From an uncultured Paracoccaceae bacterium (lineage in GTDB: Bacteria; Pseudomonadota; Alphaproteobacteria; Rhodobacterales; Rhodobacteraceae), in NCBI GenBank assembly GCA_947500055.1, contig CANMQO010000009.1, forward strand, positions 62,001 to 126,000: a DNA stretch of 64,000 nucleotides. The letters are read 5' to 3'. Positions 47,410 to 55,537 of this stretch are shown one piece after another. Below the pieces are notes generated by a model, which made no database searches, was not told the origin of the DNA, and saw only the letters and a list, made by a program, of their open reading frames with translations. Position 1 is the stretch's first letter, and every line of letters starts with the position of its first letter. Position numbers and translations under genes: made by a program.

Positions 47410-48549
47410 TCAGACCACGCGCGACAATAATCCGCCCGCCTGACGCGCGATTTTGCCTTCCAGTTCCAGGTCAACCAATGCGGGTGAAATGGCGGTGGCC
47501 GGCGCAGCCATATCGCGGAGCAACTGATCCTCGGCGAGGGGCGCGGGCCCCAGCCGGGACAGGATCTGATCGTGAAGGGCGGCGGTGTCGCGCAGGCTTG
47601 GTTTCTGCGGTGCTGTGGGGGGCAGCGGCAGTGCCGGTGCGATATCGTCCTGCGCCGGTTGGCCCACAGCCTCAATCACGTCGCTGGCGTTGCGGACCAG
47701 CGTGGCGCCATCGCGCAGCAACATGTTGCAACCCGAGGCGCGCGCATCAAACGGGTGCCCGGGCACTGCCAGCACGTCGCGCGCCTGATCCAATGCGTTG
47801 CGCGCGGTGATCAAGCTGCCGGATTTTGCGGCAGCTTCTACAACCACAACCGCTTCGGACAGGCCAGAGATGATCCTGTTGCGTGCCGGGAAATGCCGGG
47901 CCTGCGGTTGCATATGCATCGGCATTTCGGAAAGCCGCAGCCCATTTTTGGCAATGTCATGGGTCAGTTGCGCGTTTTCAGCCGGGTATATGACGTCGAC
48001 GCCACCGGCCTGCACTGCGATAGTGCCCCCGGTGAGGGCCCCATGATGGGCGGCGGTGTCGATCCCGCGCGCAAGACCCGAGACGACAACAAACCCTTCC
48101 TCCACCAGATCTTCGGCCAGCCGTTTTGCCATGCGGGTTCCGAGCGATGATGCATTACGCGCGCCGACGATTGCGATCATGCGGCGCGTCAGGAGGTTTA
48201 CATCCCCGATAGCCCACAAAAGCGGTGGTGCGTCTGCAATGTCAGTGAGGGTTTTGGGGTAGGTGGCCTGTCCTTCGACAAGTAGCTGCGCGCCTGCGGA
48301 TCTGGCTGCCTTCATCTCTGCCAATACCACATTTTCAGGGCAGATCTGATAGCCGTCCACCCCCGCTGACCTGGCGATTTCCGGCAATACTTTCAATGCT
48401 GTAGCAGCGCTGCCGTGTTCTGCCAGCAGCCTGCGATATGTAGCGACGCCAACCCGGCGAGAGCGCAATAGGCGGAGCCGGTTGACGGTATCCTCTTCCG
48501 TGGTGGGTAGGAGTGGGGGGTGAGTGGAAGATGTTTGATTTCCGGTCAT
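47410..48549 (-). CDS. dprA: DNA-processing protein DprA
   Basis: 379 residues. Loads RecA on incoming single-stranded DNA in transformation. An N-terminal SAM-like helical region (about 20-80) is followed by the Rossmann-like DprA fold (AIVGARNASSLGTRMAKRLA, then VSGLARGIDTAAHHGAL and FPARNRIISGLSEAVVVVEAA in parts), and a C-terminal DprA winged helix (about 320-378). Confidence 0.95.
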   Translation of the reverse strand: MTGNQTSSTHPPLLPTTEEDTVNRLRLLRSRRVGVATYRRLLAEHGSAATALKVLPEIARSAGVDGYQICPENVVLAEMKAARSAGAQLLVEGQATYPKTLTDIADAPPLLWAIGDVNLLTRRMIAIVGARNASSLGTRMAKRLAEDLVEEGFVVVSGLARGIDTAAHHGALTGGTIAVQAGGVDVIYPAENAQLTHDIAKNGLRLSEMPMHMQPQARHFPARNRIISGLSEAVVVVEAAAKSGSLITARNALDQARDVLAVPGHPFDARASGCNMLLRDGATLVRNASDVIEAVGQPAQDDIAPALPLPPTAPQKPSLRDTAALHDQILSRLGPAPLAEDQLLRDMAAPATAISPALVDLELEGKIARQAGGLLSRVV

Positions 48550-48668
48550 CCCGTAAGCTCCGCCGTATTGCCCTAACAGGTCTAGAAGGACGGAGTTAAC
48601 GAGGTGTGAATAAAGAAGCTGCCGACATGAAGAAAAACCATATATAAGTCATAGTATATTGATTTTAT

Positions 48669-48712
48669 TGCGCTTTGTGGTTTCTCCAGATGATCAGGAA
48701 ACCACGGGCGCA
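48669..48712. repeat. inverted repeat in the dprA upstream region
   Basis: Inner arms GTGGTTTC (48677-48684) / GAAACCAC (48698-48705) and outer arms TGCGC (48669-48673) / GCGCA (48708-48712). It lies about 120 bp upstream of dprA, next to an AT-rich segment (48630-48670) that could be its promoter. The 384-bp gap 48550-48933 also holds the 11-bp tandem array and no convincing gene. Confidence 0.45.
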
Positions 48713-48848
48713 CCGGCCGTTGCACATAGAATATTCCGGCCACCTCCCCATAAATAGCGGGGTCCTATGCAGGGTCCGGGCAAGATCCTTGGCCAGATAC
48801 GGCAGCGCGCAATTGTGTAAATGATTCGCCGGAGACGGTTTTTGACCG

Positions 48849-48890
48849 GTCGGCAAAGCGTCGGCCATGCGTCGGCAAAACGTCGGACCC
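48849..48890. repeat. 11-bp tandem repeat array, copy B (GTCGGCAAARC x 3.8)
   Basis: Units GTCGGCAAAGC (48849-48859), GTCGGCCATGC (48860-48870), GTCGGCAAAAC (48871-48881) and partial GTCGGACCC (48882-48890). 41 of 42 bases match copy A at 2005-2046, same orientation on the plus strand. Here it lies 43 bp downstream of the GNAT gene but inverted relative to it. Confidence 0.9.
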
Positions 48891-48933
48891 TATCGCGCGG
48901 TGCCCCCGGCAAAACGCAACGGTCGGGCTGATG

Positions 48934-49389
48934 TCAAAGCGTAAACTTTTTGCAAATGGCGGTGTCGGTTTCGCGGTGGGCGCGAAAGCCCATCGCCGCA
49001 TAATAGGCCAACCCGCCGGAATTGGTTTTCCCTATCGTGGCATCAATATGCACAATCCCCGCATCAGCGGCGGCTTGCAGTGTCGCGGCGAACAGCATTT
49101 TGCCGATCCCCCGCCTTGCGGCATCCGGGTGGATATGTGTGCCGATGATCCCCCAGCCCGGTGTCACGTCATAGATGTTTCCCGGAACCGCCAGCTTGAG
49201 CGATTGCAGCCCAAGGATGATGTCACCACCCACTGCCAGATTGCACTGAATGCGGTCAGATGCCGCAATGTAATTATTCAGCGCAAATGCCTGATCGTCC
49301 GGCAGCGTGCGCAGGCCGGCGGCGGTCAGGCTGGTCAGGACCGCACTGATGCCGGCGGCGTCTGCGGGGATGGCGGGGCGGATGATCAT
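48934..49389 (-). CDS. GNAT-family N-acetyltransferase
   Basis: 151 residues from the ATG at 49389 (MIIRPAIPADAAGISAVL; AAGGAAC upstream). The acetyl-CoA-binding motif is IHPDAARRGIGKMLFAATL (R-x-x-G-x-G/A type, about 93-105), and AYYAAMGFRAH near the C-terminus is the usual motif B. Substrate unknown. The frame is open further upstream (to 49539), but the GNAT fold starts here. Confidence 0.82.
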   Translation of the reverse strand: MIIRPAIPADAAGISAVLTSLTAAGLRTLPDDQAFALNNYIAASDRIQCNLAVGGDIILGLQSLKLAVPGNIYDVTPGWGIIGTHIHPDAARRGIGKMLFAATLQAAADAGIVHIDATIGKTNSGGLAYYAAMGFRAHRETDTAICKKFTL

Positions 49390-49532
49390 GTCTTCTGTTC
49401 CTTGATTTGCGGCAAAGCCTACCTGCGAATGCCCTTCATTCCGGGCTGCCCGGCAAACCCGATTTGAGCCAGTCCTGACCCACTGCCCGGTATCCCCGAT
49501 TGGCAAGAGGTCATCGCCCGCTGGACCCATAG

Positions 49533-49664
49533 GCTGCATTGCCTTTTTATCCAGATTTTGCTGGGCAGTGGTATTGCGATATCGCTGTCATCGGGGCTGC
49601 CATCTATAACCATTGGATCGTGAAGGATGAAACGCTAAAGCGGATGTGGTTCAGCAAGGGGTGA
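49533..49664 (+). pseudogene. possible gene remnant or small ORF between the GNAT gene and tldD
   Basis: A plus-strand frame of 43 codons after a TAG reads ALPFYPDFAGQWYCDIA then VIGAAIYNHWIVKDETLKRM and ends WFSKG-stop at 49662-49664. The composition is protein-like and matches no shadow of a neighbour, but there is no ATG start; it may be the tail of a truncated gene. The rest of the 311-bp gap (49390-49700) shows nothing else. Confidence 0.3.
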
Positions 49665-49700
49665 TGATGCCCCGGCTAAGGCGTGTTGCGATGCCTGACA

Positions 49701-51119
49701 TCACGCCGCCCCACCGATGGTCAGCCCGCCGATCAACAGGCTGGGCTGGCCCACGCCAACCGGCACCCATTGCCCCGCTTTCCCGCAGTTCCCGATGCCG
49801 GGATCAAGTTTCAAGTCATTGCCGATCCCACGGATCTGTTTCAGGGCGGTTGCCCCATCACCGATCAGCGTGGCGCCCTTGACCGGAGCGCCGACGACAC
49901 CGTTTTTAACACGGTAAGCCTCGGTACAGCTGAACACGAATTTGCCGTTGGTGATATCAACCTGCCCGCCGCCAAAGCCGACGGCATAGATTCCATCTTT
50001 GAGGTCGGCGACCAGGCTTTCGGGGGCCGCATCCCCCGCCAGCATATAGGTGTTGGTCATGCGCGGCATCGGTGCATGGGCAAAGCTTTCGCGCCGCCCG
50101 TTGCCGGTGGGGGCAACCCCCATCAGCCGCGCATTCTGCCGGTCCTGCATGTAGCCGACCAGCACCCCGTCTTCGATCAGGGTGTTTTTGGCGCTGGGGG
50201 TCCCTTCATCATCGACGGTGATCGACCCACGCCGGTCGGGGATCGTGCCATCATCCAGCACAGTCACCCCTTTGGCCGCGATTTGTTGGCCCATCAGCCC
50301 GGCAAAGGCCGATGATCCCTTGCGGTTGAAATCACCCTCCAGCCCGTGCCCAATCGCCTCATGCAGCAGGATGCCGGGCCAGCCGGGGCCAAGCACCACA
50401 TCCATCACCCCCGCGGGGGTGGGTTCTGCATTGAGGTTGACCAGCGCGATGCGCAGAGCCTCGCGCGCGACGGGCTCCCAGTGGTCACGCCCGATCAACC
50501 CGATCAGACCCGCGCGTCCACCGCCGCCCATGGAGCCGCTTTCGCGTTTGCCGTTTTCTTCGACAATCACACTGATATTCAGCCGGGACATGGGCCGCGT
50601 GTCGGTGACCAGCGTGCCTTCGGGGCGCAGAATCAGCACCTCCTGATGCGAGGCGGCGATGGTGGCGCTGACCTGCACGACGCGGGGGTCGAGCGCGCGG
50701 GCAAAGGCATCAATCTCGCGCAGCACGTCGATCTTGGCGGGAAATGTCGCCTGCAGCATCGGGTCATCATCGGAATAAAGCTTGCGATTGGTGCCTGCGG
50801 GGGCGGCGGACATGGTGCCGCCGCCATCGCCGACCGCCAGACGGGCGGTGGACACGGCCCGTTTCAGCGCATGTTCGTCGATTGTTGTGGAATGGGCGTA
50901 ACCGGCGGTTTCGCCTTTGACGGCGCGCAAGCCGAACCCTTCGGAGGCATCAAAACTGGCGGTTTTGACGCGGCCATCGTCAAATGAAAGCACTTCGGAT
51001 TTGCGGCGTTCGAGGAACAGCTCCCCATCATCGGCGCCTTTTGTCGCCTCTTGCAGCAGGGAAAGCGCAGTTTCTTTGTCCAGATTGGTATCGAAGGGCC
51101 GAAACGGGTCAGCAGACAT
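49701..51119 (-). CDS. tldD: metalloprotease TldD
   Basis: 472 residues from the ATG at 51119, preceded by AAAGGA; an upstream in-frame start at 51143 is rejected. TldD/E heterodimers unfold and cut small peptides and antitoxins. The zinc-binding HEAIGH is at 253-258 with EGD after it, and a C-terminal VFSCTEAYRVKNG completes the site. tldE is not in the window. Divergent from ctaC across about 170 bp. Confidence 0.94.
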   Translation of the reverse strand: MSADPFRPFDTNLDKETALSLLQEATKGADDGELFLERRKSEVLSFDDGRVKTASFDASEGFGLRAVKGETAGYAHSTTIDEHALKRAVSTARLAVGDGGGTMSAAPAGTNRKLYSDDDPMLQATFPAKIDVLREIDAFARALDPRVVQVSATIAASHQEVLILRPEGTLVTDTRPMSRLNISVIVEENGKRESGSMGGGGRAGLIGLIGRDHWEPVAREALRIALVNLNAEPTPAGVMDVVLGPGWPGILLHEAIGHGLEGDFNRKGSSAFAGLMGQQIAAKGVTVLDDGTIPDRRGSITVDDEGTPSAKNTLIEDGVLVGYMQDRQNARLMGVAPTGNGRRESFAHAPMPRMTNTYMLAGDAAPESLVADLKDGIYAVGFGGGQVDITNGKFVFSCTEAYRVKNGVVGAPVKGATLIGDGATALKQIRGIGNDLKLDPGIGNCGKAGQWVPVGVGQPSLLIGGLTIGGAA

Positions 51120-51288
51120 GGGAAAATCCTTTGGTCCGGGCAAAAGCGTCTGTTTGCCGCAACACGGGTTCTTGAGTTGTCACGCAGGATATGGGACATG
51201 GGGCGCGATATACAATGGGAATCCGTCGGTTCGCTCGGCGGGGCCGCCAGGGATCCGCGCGTCACGCGCCACGATGTTAGGGTAAAAT

Positions 51289-52107
51289 ATGCGACTGAAA
51301 ACCTTTGCAACCTCACTGTGGACCACGGCTGGTCTGATCATGGCCGGATCATCGGCGATGGCGCAGGACGTGAACCAGGAACTGGAAATCGTCGGACGGC
51401 CCGAGGCGGGCGGAACAGGGTTCCAGCCTGCCGCGACAGAGCTGGCGCGCGATGTGCAGTGGCTGGATAATATGTTGCTGGTCATCATCACCGCGATTTC
51501 GCTGTTTGTGACCGGCCTGCTGGTCTGGGTGGCTGTCCGCTACAACCAGAAAAAGAACCCGACACCGGCCGGGTTTACCCATAATTCACCACTTGAAGTC
51601 GCATGGACCGTGGTGCCGATTGTGATCCTGGTCTTTATCGGGGCATTTTCGCTGCCGGTCCTGTTCAAGCAGCAGGAGATCCCGGAGGCGGATATCACAA
51701 TCAAGGTCACCGGTTACCAGTGGTACTGGGGTTATGAGTATGAAGACGAGGGCGTCGCGTTTGAAAGCTTCATGCTGGCACGCGATGAGCTGGAAGAGTT
51801 CGGTTACAGCCAGGACGAATATCTGTTGGCCACCGATACGGCCGTTGTTGTGCCCGTCGGGGCGACCGTGGTGATGAATGTCACCGGTGCGGATGTGATC
51901 CATTCCTGGACGATTCCGGCCTTTGGTGTGAAGCAGGATGCAGTGCCTGGCCGTCTGGCCCAGCTTTGGTTCGCGGCAGAGCGCGAAGGCATCTATTTTG
52001 GCCAGTGTTCAGAGCTTTGCGGCAAGGACCACGCCTATATGCCGATCACGGTGAAGGTCGTCAGCCAGGAAACTTATGACGCATGGCTGGCCGAAGCCAC
52101 ATCTTGA
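51289..52107 (+). CDS. ctaC: cytochrome c oxidase subunit II
   Basis: 272 residues. Signal peptide (about 1-25, ending SSAMAQ), two membrane helices (about 63-85 and 108-128), then the CuA domain. Copper ligands are visible: a His in DVIHSWTIP, Cys240 and Cys244 in [11 protein letters not shown], His248 and Met251. Accepts electrons from cytochrome c. It heads the oxidase assembly operon; subunit I is not in the window. Confidence 0.95.
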   Translation: MRLKTFATSLWTTAGLIMAGSSAMAQDVNQELEIVGRPEAGGTGFQPAATELARDVQWLDNMLLVIITAISLFVTGLLVWVAVRYNQKKNPTPAGFTHNSPLEVAWTVVPIVILVFIGAFSLPVLFKQQEIPEADITIKVTGYQWYWGYEYEDEGVAFESFMLARDELEEFGYSQDEYLLATDTAVVVPVGATVVMNVTGADVIHSWTIPAFGVKQDAVPGRLAQLWFAAEREGIYFGQCSELCGKDHAYMPITVKVVSQETYDAWLAEATS

Positions 52108-52113
52108 GGCGAG

Positions 52114-52171
52114 GATGGGTTAAAACCCATCTTACGACGTTGATCCCCCGTAAGATGGGTTTTAACCCATC
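52114..52171. repeat. REPIN-like doublet of palindromic repeats between ctaC and ctaB
   Basis: Left unit (52114-52135) and right unit (52150-52171) are exact reverse complements over 22 bp, separated by 14 bp. Each unit is itself a palindrome (GATGGGTT...AACCCATC) with a one-sided CTTAC/GTAAG extension pointing inwards. The doublet can fold into one long hairpin or two small ones. It fills nearly the whole 82-bp ctaC-ctaB gap. Confidence 0.92.
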
Positions 52172-52189
52172 ATAGTTCCAAGGTACTGC

Positions 52190-53122
52190 ATGAGCGATAT
52201 CAGCATCCAAGACACTGAATACGAGGCGAATATGGGCGACTACTTTGCCCTGCTGAAGCCCCGTGTCATGTCGCTTGTGGTGTTCACCGCCCTTGTCGGG
52301 TTGCTGGTCGCCCCTGTGCCGGTGCACCCCTTTATCGGTTTTGTCGGCATCCTGTGCATTGCTGTCGGCGCGGGGGCGTCTGGCGCGCTGAACATGTGGT
52401 GGGATGCCGATATCGATCAGCTGATGAAGCGGACGGCCGGGCGACCCATTCCCGCGGGCCGTGTGACCGCGGGCGAGGCGCTGGCAATTGGCCTGGCCCT
52501 GTCGGGTTTTGCGATTGTCCTGCTGGCGTTGGCCACGAATTTCCTCGCGGCCTTCCTTCTGGCGTTCACCATCTTTTTCTATGCGGTCATTTATTCGATG
52601 TGGCTGAAGCGGGCCACACCCCAGAACATCGTCATCGGCGGCGCTGCCGGGGCCTTTCCACCGATGATCGGCTGGGCCGTGGCCACAGGCGGTGTCAGCA
52701 TCGAAAGCGTGCTGATGTTTGCCCTGATCTTCATGTGGACCCCACCGCATTTCTGGGCATTGGCCCTGTTTGTGAAATCCGATTACGGCAATGCCGGCGT
52801 GCCGATGTTGACCGAAACCCATGGCCGCGATGCAACCCGCAAACATGTGATCATCTATACGCTTTTGCTGGTTCCGGTCGCATTGGGGCTGGGCCTGACC
52901 TCTATCGGTGGGCCGGTCTATATGGCAGTGGCTGTGCTGATGAATGCATGGTTCCTCAAAGGGGCCTACGACATCTACCGCCGTGATGATGCGGCCTGTG
53001 AGGCGGACAATCACGCTGTTGAGATTGCCGTTTTCAAAGTCTCTCTCTACTATCTTTTTGCCCATTTCGGCGCGCTTTTGATCGAAGCCGCGCTGCGGCA
53101 AAACGGGATCGGGGGCTGGTGA
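52190..53122 (+). CDS. ctaB: protoheme IX farnesyltransferase
   Basis: 310 residues. UbiA-family membrane prenyltransferase with about nine helices that makes heme O from protoheme for the aa3 oxidase. The Asp-rich motif NMWWDADIDQLMKRT (about 65-80) binds the prenyl diphosphate with Mg; TPPHFWALALFVKSDYGNAGVPM in parts is a second family motif. It overlaps coxF by one base. Confidence 0.95.
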   Translation: MSDISIQDTEYEANMGDYFALLKPRVMSLVVFTALVGLLVAPVPVHPFIGFVGILCIAVGAGASGALNMWWDADIDQLMKRTAGRPIPAGRVTAGEALAIGLALSGFAIVLLALATNFLAAFLLAFTIFFYAVIYSMWLKRATPQNIVIGGAAGAFPPMIGWAVATGGVSIESVLMFALIFMWTPPHFWALALFVKSDYGNAGVPMLTETHGRDATRKHVIIYTLLLVPVALGLGLTSIGGPVYMAVAVLMNAWFLKGAYDIYRRDDAACEADNHAVEIAVFKVSLYYLFAHFGALLIEAALRQNGIGGW

Positions 53123-53322
53123 TGGCGATCAAGGTCGAACATGAACTGCATGAGCGGCGGCGCGGGCGCAACATGGGCGTTGGCCTTTTGCTGATCGGGT
53201 TCATCGCCATCATCTTCGGCCTGACTGTCGTGAAGGTCCTGCAACTGGGCGAGGCGGCGCAGTTCGAGAAATTTGACCATGTGGCCCGCCCACAGATCGT
53301 GCCGCAGGAGGGGGAGAACTGA
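53122..53322 (+). CDS. CoxF-like small membrane protein
   Basis: 66 residues, one membrane helix (about 18-40: NMGVGLLLIGFIAIIFGLTVVKVL in parts) after a basic N-terminus. Small proteins in this position of rhodobacterial ctaB-ctaG operons are called CoxF and assumed to assist oxidase assembly. It overlaps ctaB and ctaG by one base each. Confidence 0.75.
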   Translation: MAIKVEHELHERRRGRNMGVGLLLIGFIAIIFGLTVVKVLQLGEAAQFEKFDHVARPQIVPQEGEN

Positions 53323-53936
53323 TGCAGCTTTTTCCTAACCTCCAGGGGCCGCAGCGGACCGTCATCCAGACGACATCGGTTGTGGTGATCATGGGCGCGC
53401 TGGCCTGGGCTTCGGTGCCGTTTTATGACTGGTTCTGCCGTGTAACGGGCTTTGGCGGGGCGACCAATGTGGCCGAAACCGGTAGCGACGTGGTGCTTGA
53501 CCAGACGATCAAGGTCCGTTTTGACGCGTCACTGGAACGTGACATGCCATGGAGGTTTCAACCGGAAATCCGCGAGATGGAGATCCGGATCGGCGAAACC
53601 GGTCTGGCTTTCTACGAGGCGCATAACCCGCTTGATGTGCCCGTTGCCGGGCAGGCGGCCTATAACGTCACGCCTTACGAGGCGGGCGCGTTTTTCGACA
53701 AGATTGAGTGTTTCTGCTTCACCGAACAGGTGCTTCAGCCGGGTGAAACCGTGATGATGCCGGTGAGCTTTTTCGTCGATCCGGCCATCGTGGATGACCG
53801 CGAAGGGCAGTATGTTCACACCATCACGCTCAGCTACACTTTCTATCAGATCGACCTTCCTGAGGAAGAAATGCAGGCCGCAATGGCCCCCGATACTTTG
53901 ACAACTGCGCCGCAAGGCGGCATAGAAACGAACTAA
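53322..53936 (+). CDS. ctaG: cytochrome c oxidase assembly protein CtaG (Cox11)
   Basis: 204 residues. Delivers copper to the CuB site of subunit I. One N-terminal helix (about 17-38), a periplasmic immunoglobulin-like domain, and the copper-binding ECFCF motif (KIECFCFTEQ, about 125-134). An additional Cys is found in FYDWFCRVTGFGG after the membrane helix. Confidence 0.94.
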   Translation: MQLFPNLQGPQRTVIQTTSVVVIMGALAWASVPFYDWFCRVTGFGGATNVAETGSDVVLDQTIKVRFDASLERDMPWRFQPEIREMEIRIGETGLAFYEAHNPLDVPVAGQAAYNVTPYEAGAFFDKIECFCFTEQVLQPGETVMMPVSFFVDPAIVDDREGQYVHTITLSYTFYQIDLPEEEMQAAMAPDTLTTAPQGGIETN

Positions 53937-53961
53937 GACAAGCCGATAGGGAACGCACCAC

Positions 53962-54762
53962 ATGGCGCATGTAAAGAACCACGATTATCACATTCTGCCA
54001 CCGTCAATCTGGCCGCTGATCGGCGGCGTGGGTGGTTTCACCATGCTGTTTGGGGCGACCCTTTGGATGCATGGATCAGGGCCCTACCTGTTCCTGATCG
54101 GTCTGGCAGCGGTGCTTTACGTCATGTTCGCCTGGTGGTCCGACGTTGTGGCCGAAAGCCGGGTGGGGGATCACACGCCGGTTGTGCGGATCGGCCTGCG
54201 CTATGGTTTCATCATGTTCATCATGTCCGAAGTCATGTTTTTTGCGGCATGGTTCTGGTCATTCTTCAAACATGCCATGTATCCGATGGGCCCCCAAAGC
54301 CCTGCCGTTGATGGTGTCTGGCCACCTGTGGGTATTGAGACATTCGACCCATGGCACCTGCCGCTGATCAACACCCTGATCCTGCTGTGTTCCGGTGCTG
54401 CCGCCACATGGGCGCACCACGCGCTTGTGCATGAAAACAATCGCGAAGATATGAAATGGGGGCTGATCCTTGCGGTCGCCCTGGGTGCGCTGTTCACATT
54501 CTTTCAGGCCTATGAATACAGCCATGCTGCCTTTGGGTTCTCGGGAAATATCTACGGCGCGAATTTCTTTATGGCGACAGGGTTTCACGGGGCGCATGTT
54601 CTGATCGGAACCATCTTCTTGCTGGTCTGTCTGATCCGTCTGCAGCGCGGTGATTTCACCCCGGAGAAGCATATCGGCTTTGAGGCCGCTGCCTGGTACT
54701 GGCACTTCGTTGATGTTGTCTGGCTCTTCCTCTTCGCAGCCGTCTATGTCTGGGGTGGCTGA
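53962..54762 (+). CDS. ctaE: cytochrome c oxidase subunit III
   Basis: 266 residues with seven membrane helices. Family features: [15 protein letters not shown], the conserved THHA-type region ([11 protein letters not shown]), [14 protein letters not shown] and the C-terminal [19 protein letters not shown] in parts. It stabilises proton uptake by subunit I. Confidence 0.96.
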   Translation: MAHVKNHDYHILPPSIWPLIGGVGGFTMLFGATLWMHGSGPYLFLIGLAAVLYVMFAWWSDVVAESRVGDHTPVVRIGLRYGFIMFIMSEVMFFAAWFWSFFKHAMYPMGPQSPAVDGVWPPVGIETFDPWHLPLINTLILLCSGAAATWAHHALVHENNREDMKWGLILAVALGALFTFFQAYEYSHAAFGFSGNIYGANFFMATGFHGAHVLIGTIFLLVCLIRLQRGDFTPEKHIGFEAAAWYWHFVDVVWLFLFAAVYVWGG

Positions 54763-54778
54763 CAACAGAGGCCACGGC

Positions 54779-54804
54779 GTAAGATGGGTTTAAACCCATC
54801 TTAC
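54779..54804. repeat. perfect 26-bp palindrome, GTAAGATGGGT family
   Basis: GTAAGATGGGTTT followed directly by its exact reverse complement, 16 bp after the ctaE stop and 51 bp before surf1. It is the only fully symmetrical copy in the window. Confidence 0.92.
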
Positions 54805-54855
54805 ATCCATCAAACGCGCGGGTATCTCGCGCGTTTCGCAGTTTGAAGGCTTGGA

Positions 54856-55533
54856 ATGCTGCGTAAGATCCTTTTCCCCCTGATCCTTGGTATCGCCGGT
54901 TGTGCCGTTCTGATCAGCCTCGGCCTGTGGCAGGTTGACCGGCTGGCGTGGAAGCAGGATATCCTGAAGGATATCAACACCCGGTTGGAAGCGGCCCCCG
55001 GACCGCTCTCTTTCGACGTCACTGAGGCTGCGGATGAGTATAGCCGCGTGACCCTGACAGGCACGCCCACTGGCGTTGAATTGCATGTGCTGGTGTCCGG
55101 CACTGCAGCGGGCACCGGATACCGGGTGATCTCGGCCTTGCAGACACGGGACGGGTCGATCCTGCTGGATCAGGGTCTGCTGGCCCTTGATAACAAGGAC
55201 GCCCCCCCCTTGACCGCGCCGATGCAGATCACCGGCACTCTGCTTTGGCCCGATGACGTGAACAGCAATACGCCTGATCCCGATCTGGACAAGAACATCT
55301 GGTTTGCCCGCGACATCGCGGCAATGGCCGACGCCTTGCAGACCGCACCTTTGATGGTCGTCACCACCACAACCGCACCGGCAGACCCCCGCCTGACCCC
55401 ATTGCCGGTCACCACCGCCAATATCAAGAATGATCATCTGGAATATGCGATCACATGGTTCTTGCTGGCCCTCGTCTGGGGGATTATGAGCCTGTATCTG
55501 ATAGTCCGGACAACCCGGCAAAAGGACGCCTGA
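54856..55533 (+). CDS. SURF1 family cytochrome oxidase biogenesis protein
   Basis: 225 residues. N-terminal helix (FPLILGIAGCAVLISLGLWQVDRL in parts, with the family's GLWQ-x-R/D-R-like signature) and C-terminal helix (YAITWFLLALVWGIMSLYLI in parts), with the soluble domain between them. SURF1 proteins help insert heme a. Four bases before thrC. Confidence 0.9.
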   Translation: MLRKILFPLILGIAGCAVLISLGLWQVDRLAWKQDILKDINTRLEAAPGPLSFDVTEAADEYSRVTLTGTPTGVELHVLVSGTAAGTGYRVISALQTRDGSILLDQGLLALDNKDAPPLTAPMQITGTLLWPDDVNSNTPDPDLDKNIWFARDIAAMADALQTAPLMVVTTTTAPADPRLTPLPVTTANIKNDHLEYAITWFLLALVWGIMSLYLIVRTTRQKDA

Positions 55534-55537
55534 CCCG

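Noticed and set aside
48665..48868. Small minus-strand open frames between dprA and the GNAT gene
   Set aside because: They run through the inverted repeat and the tandem array and have no protein-like composition.
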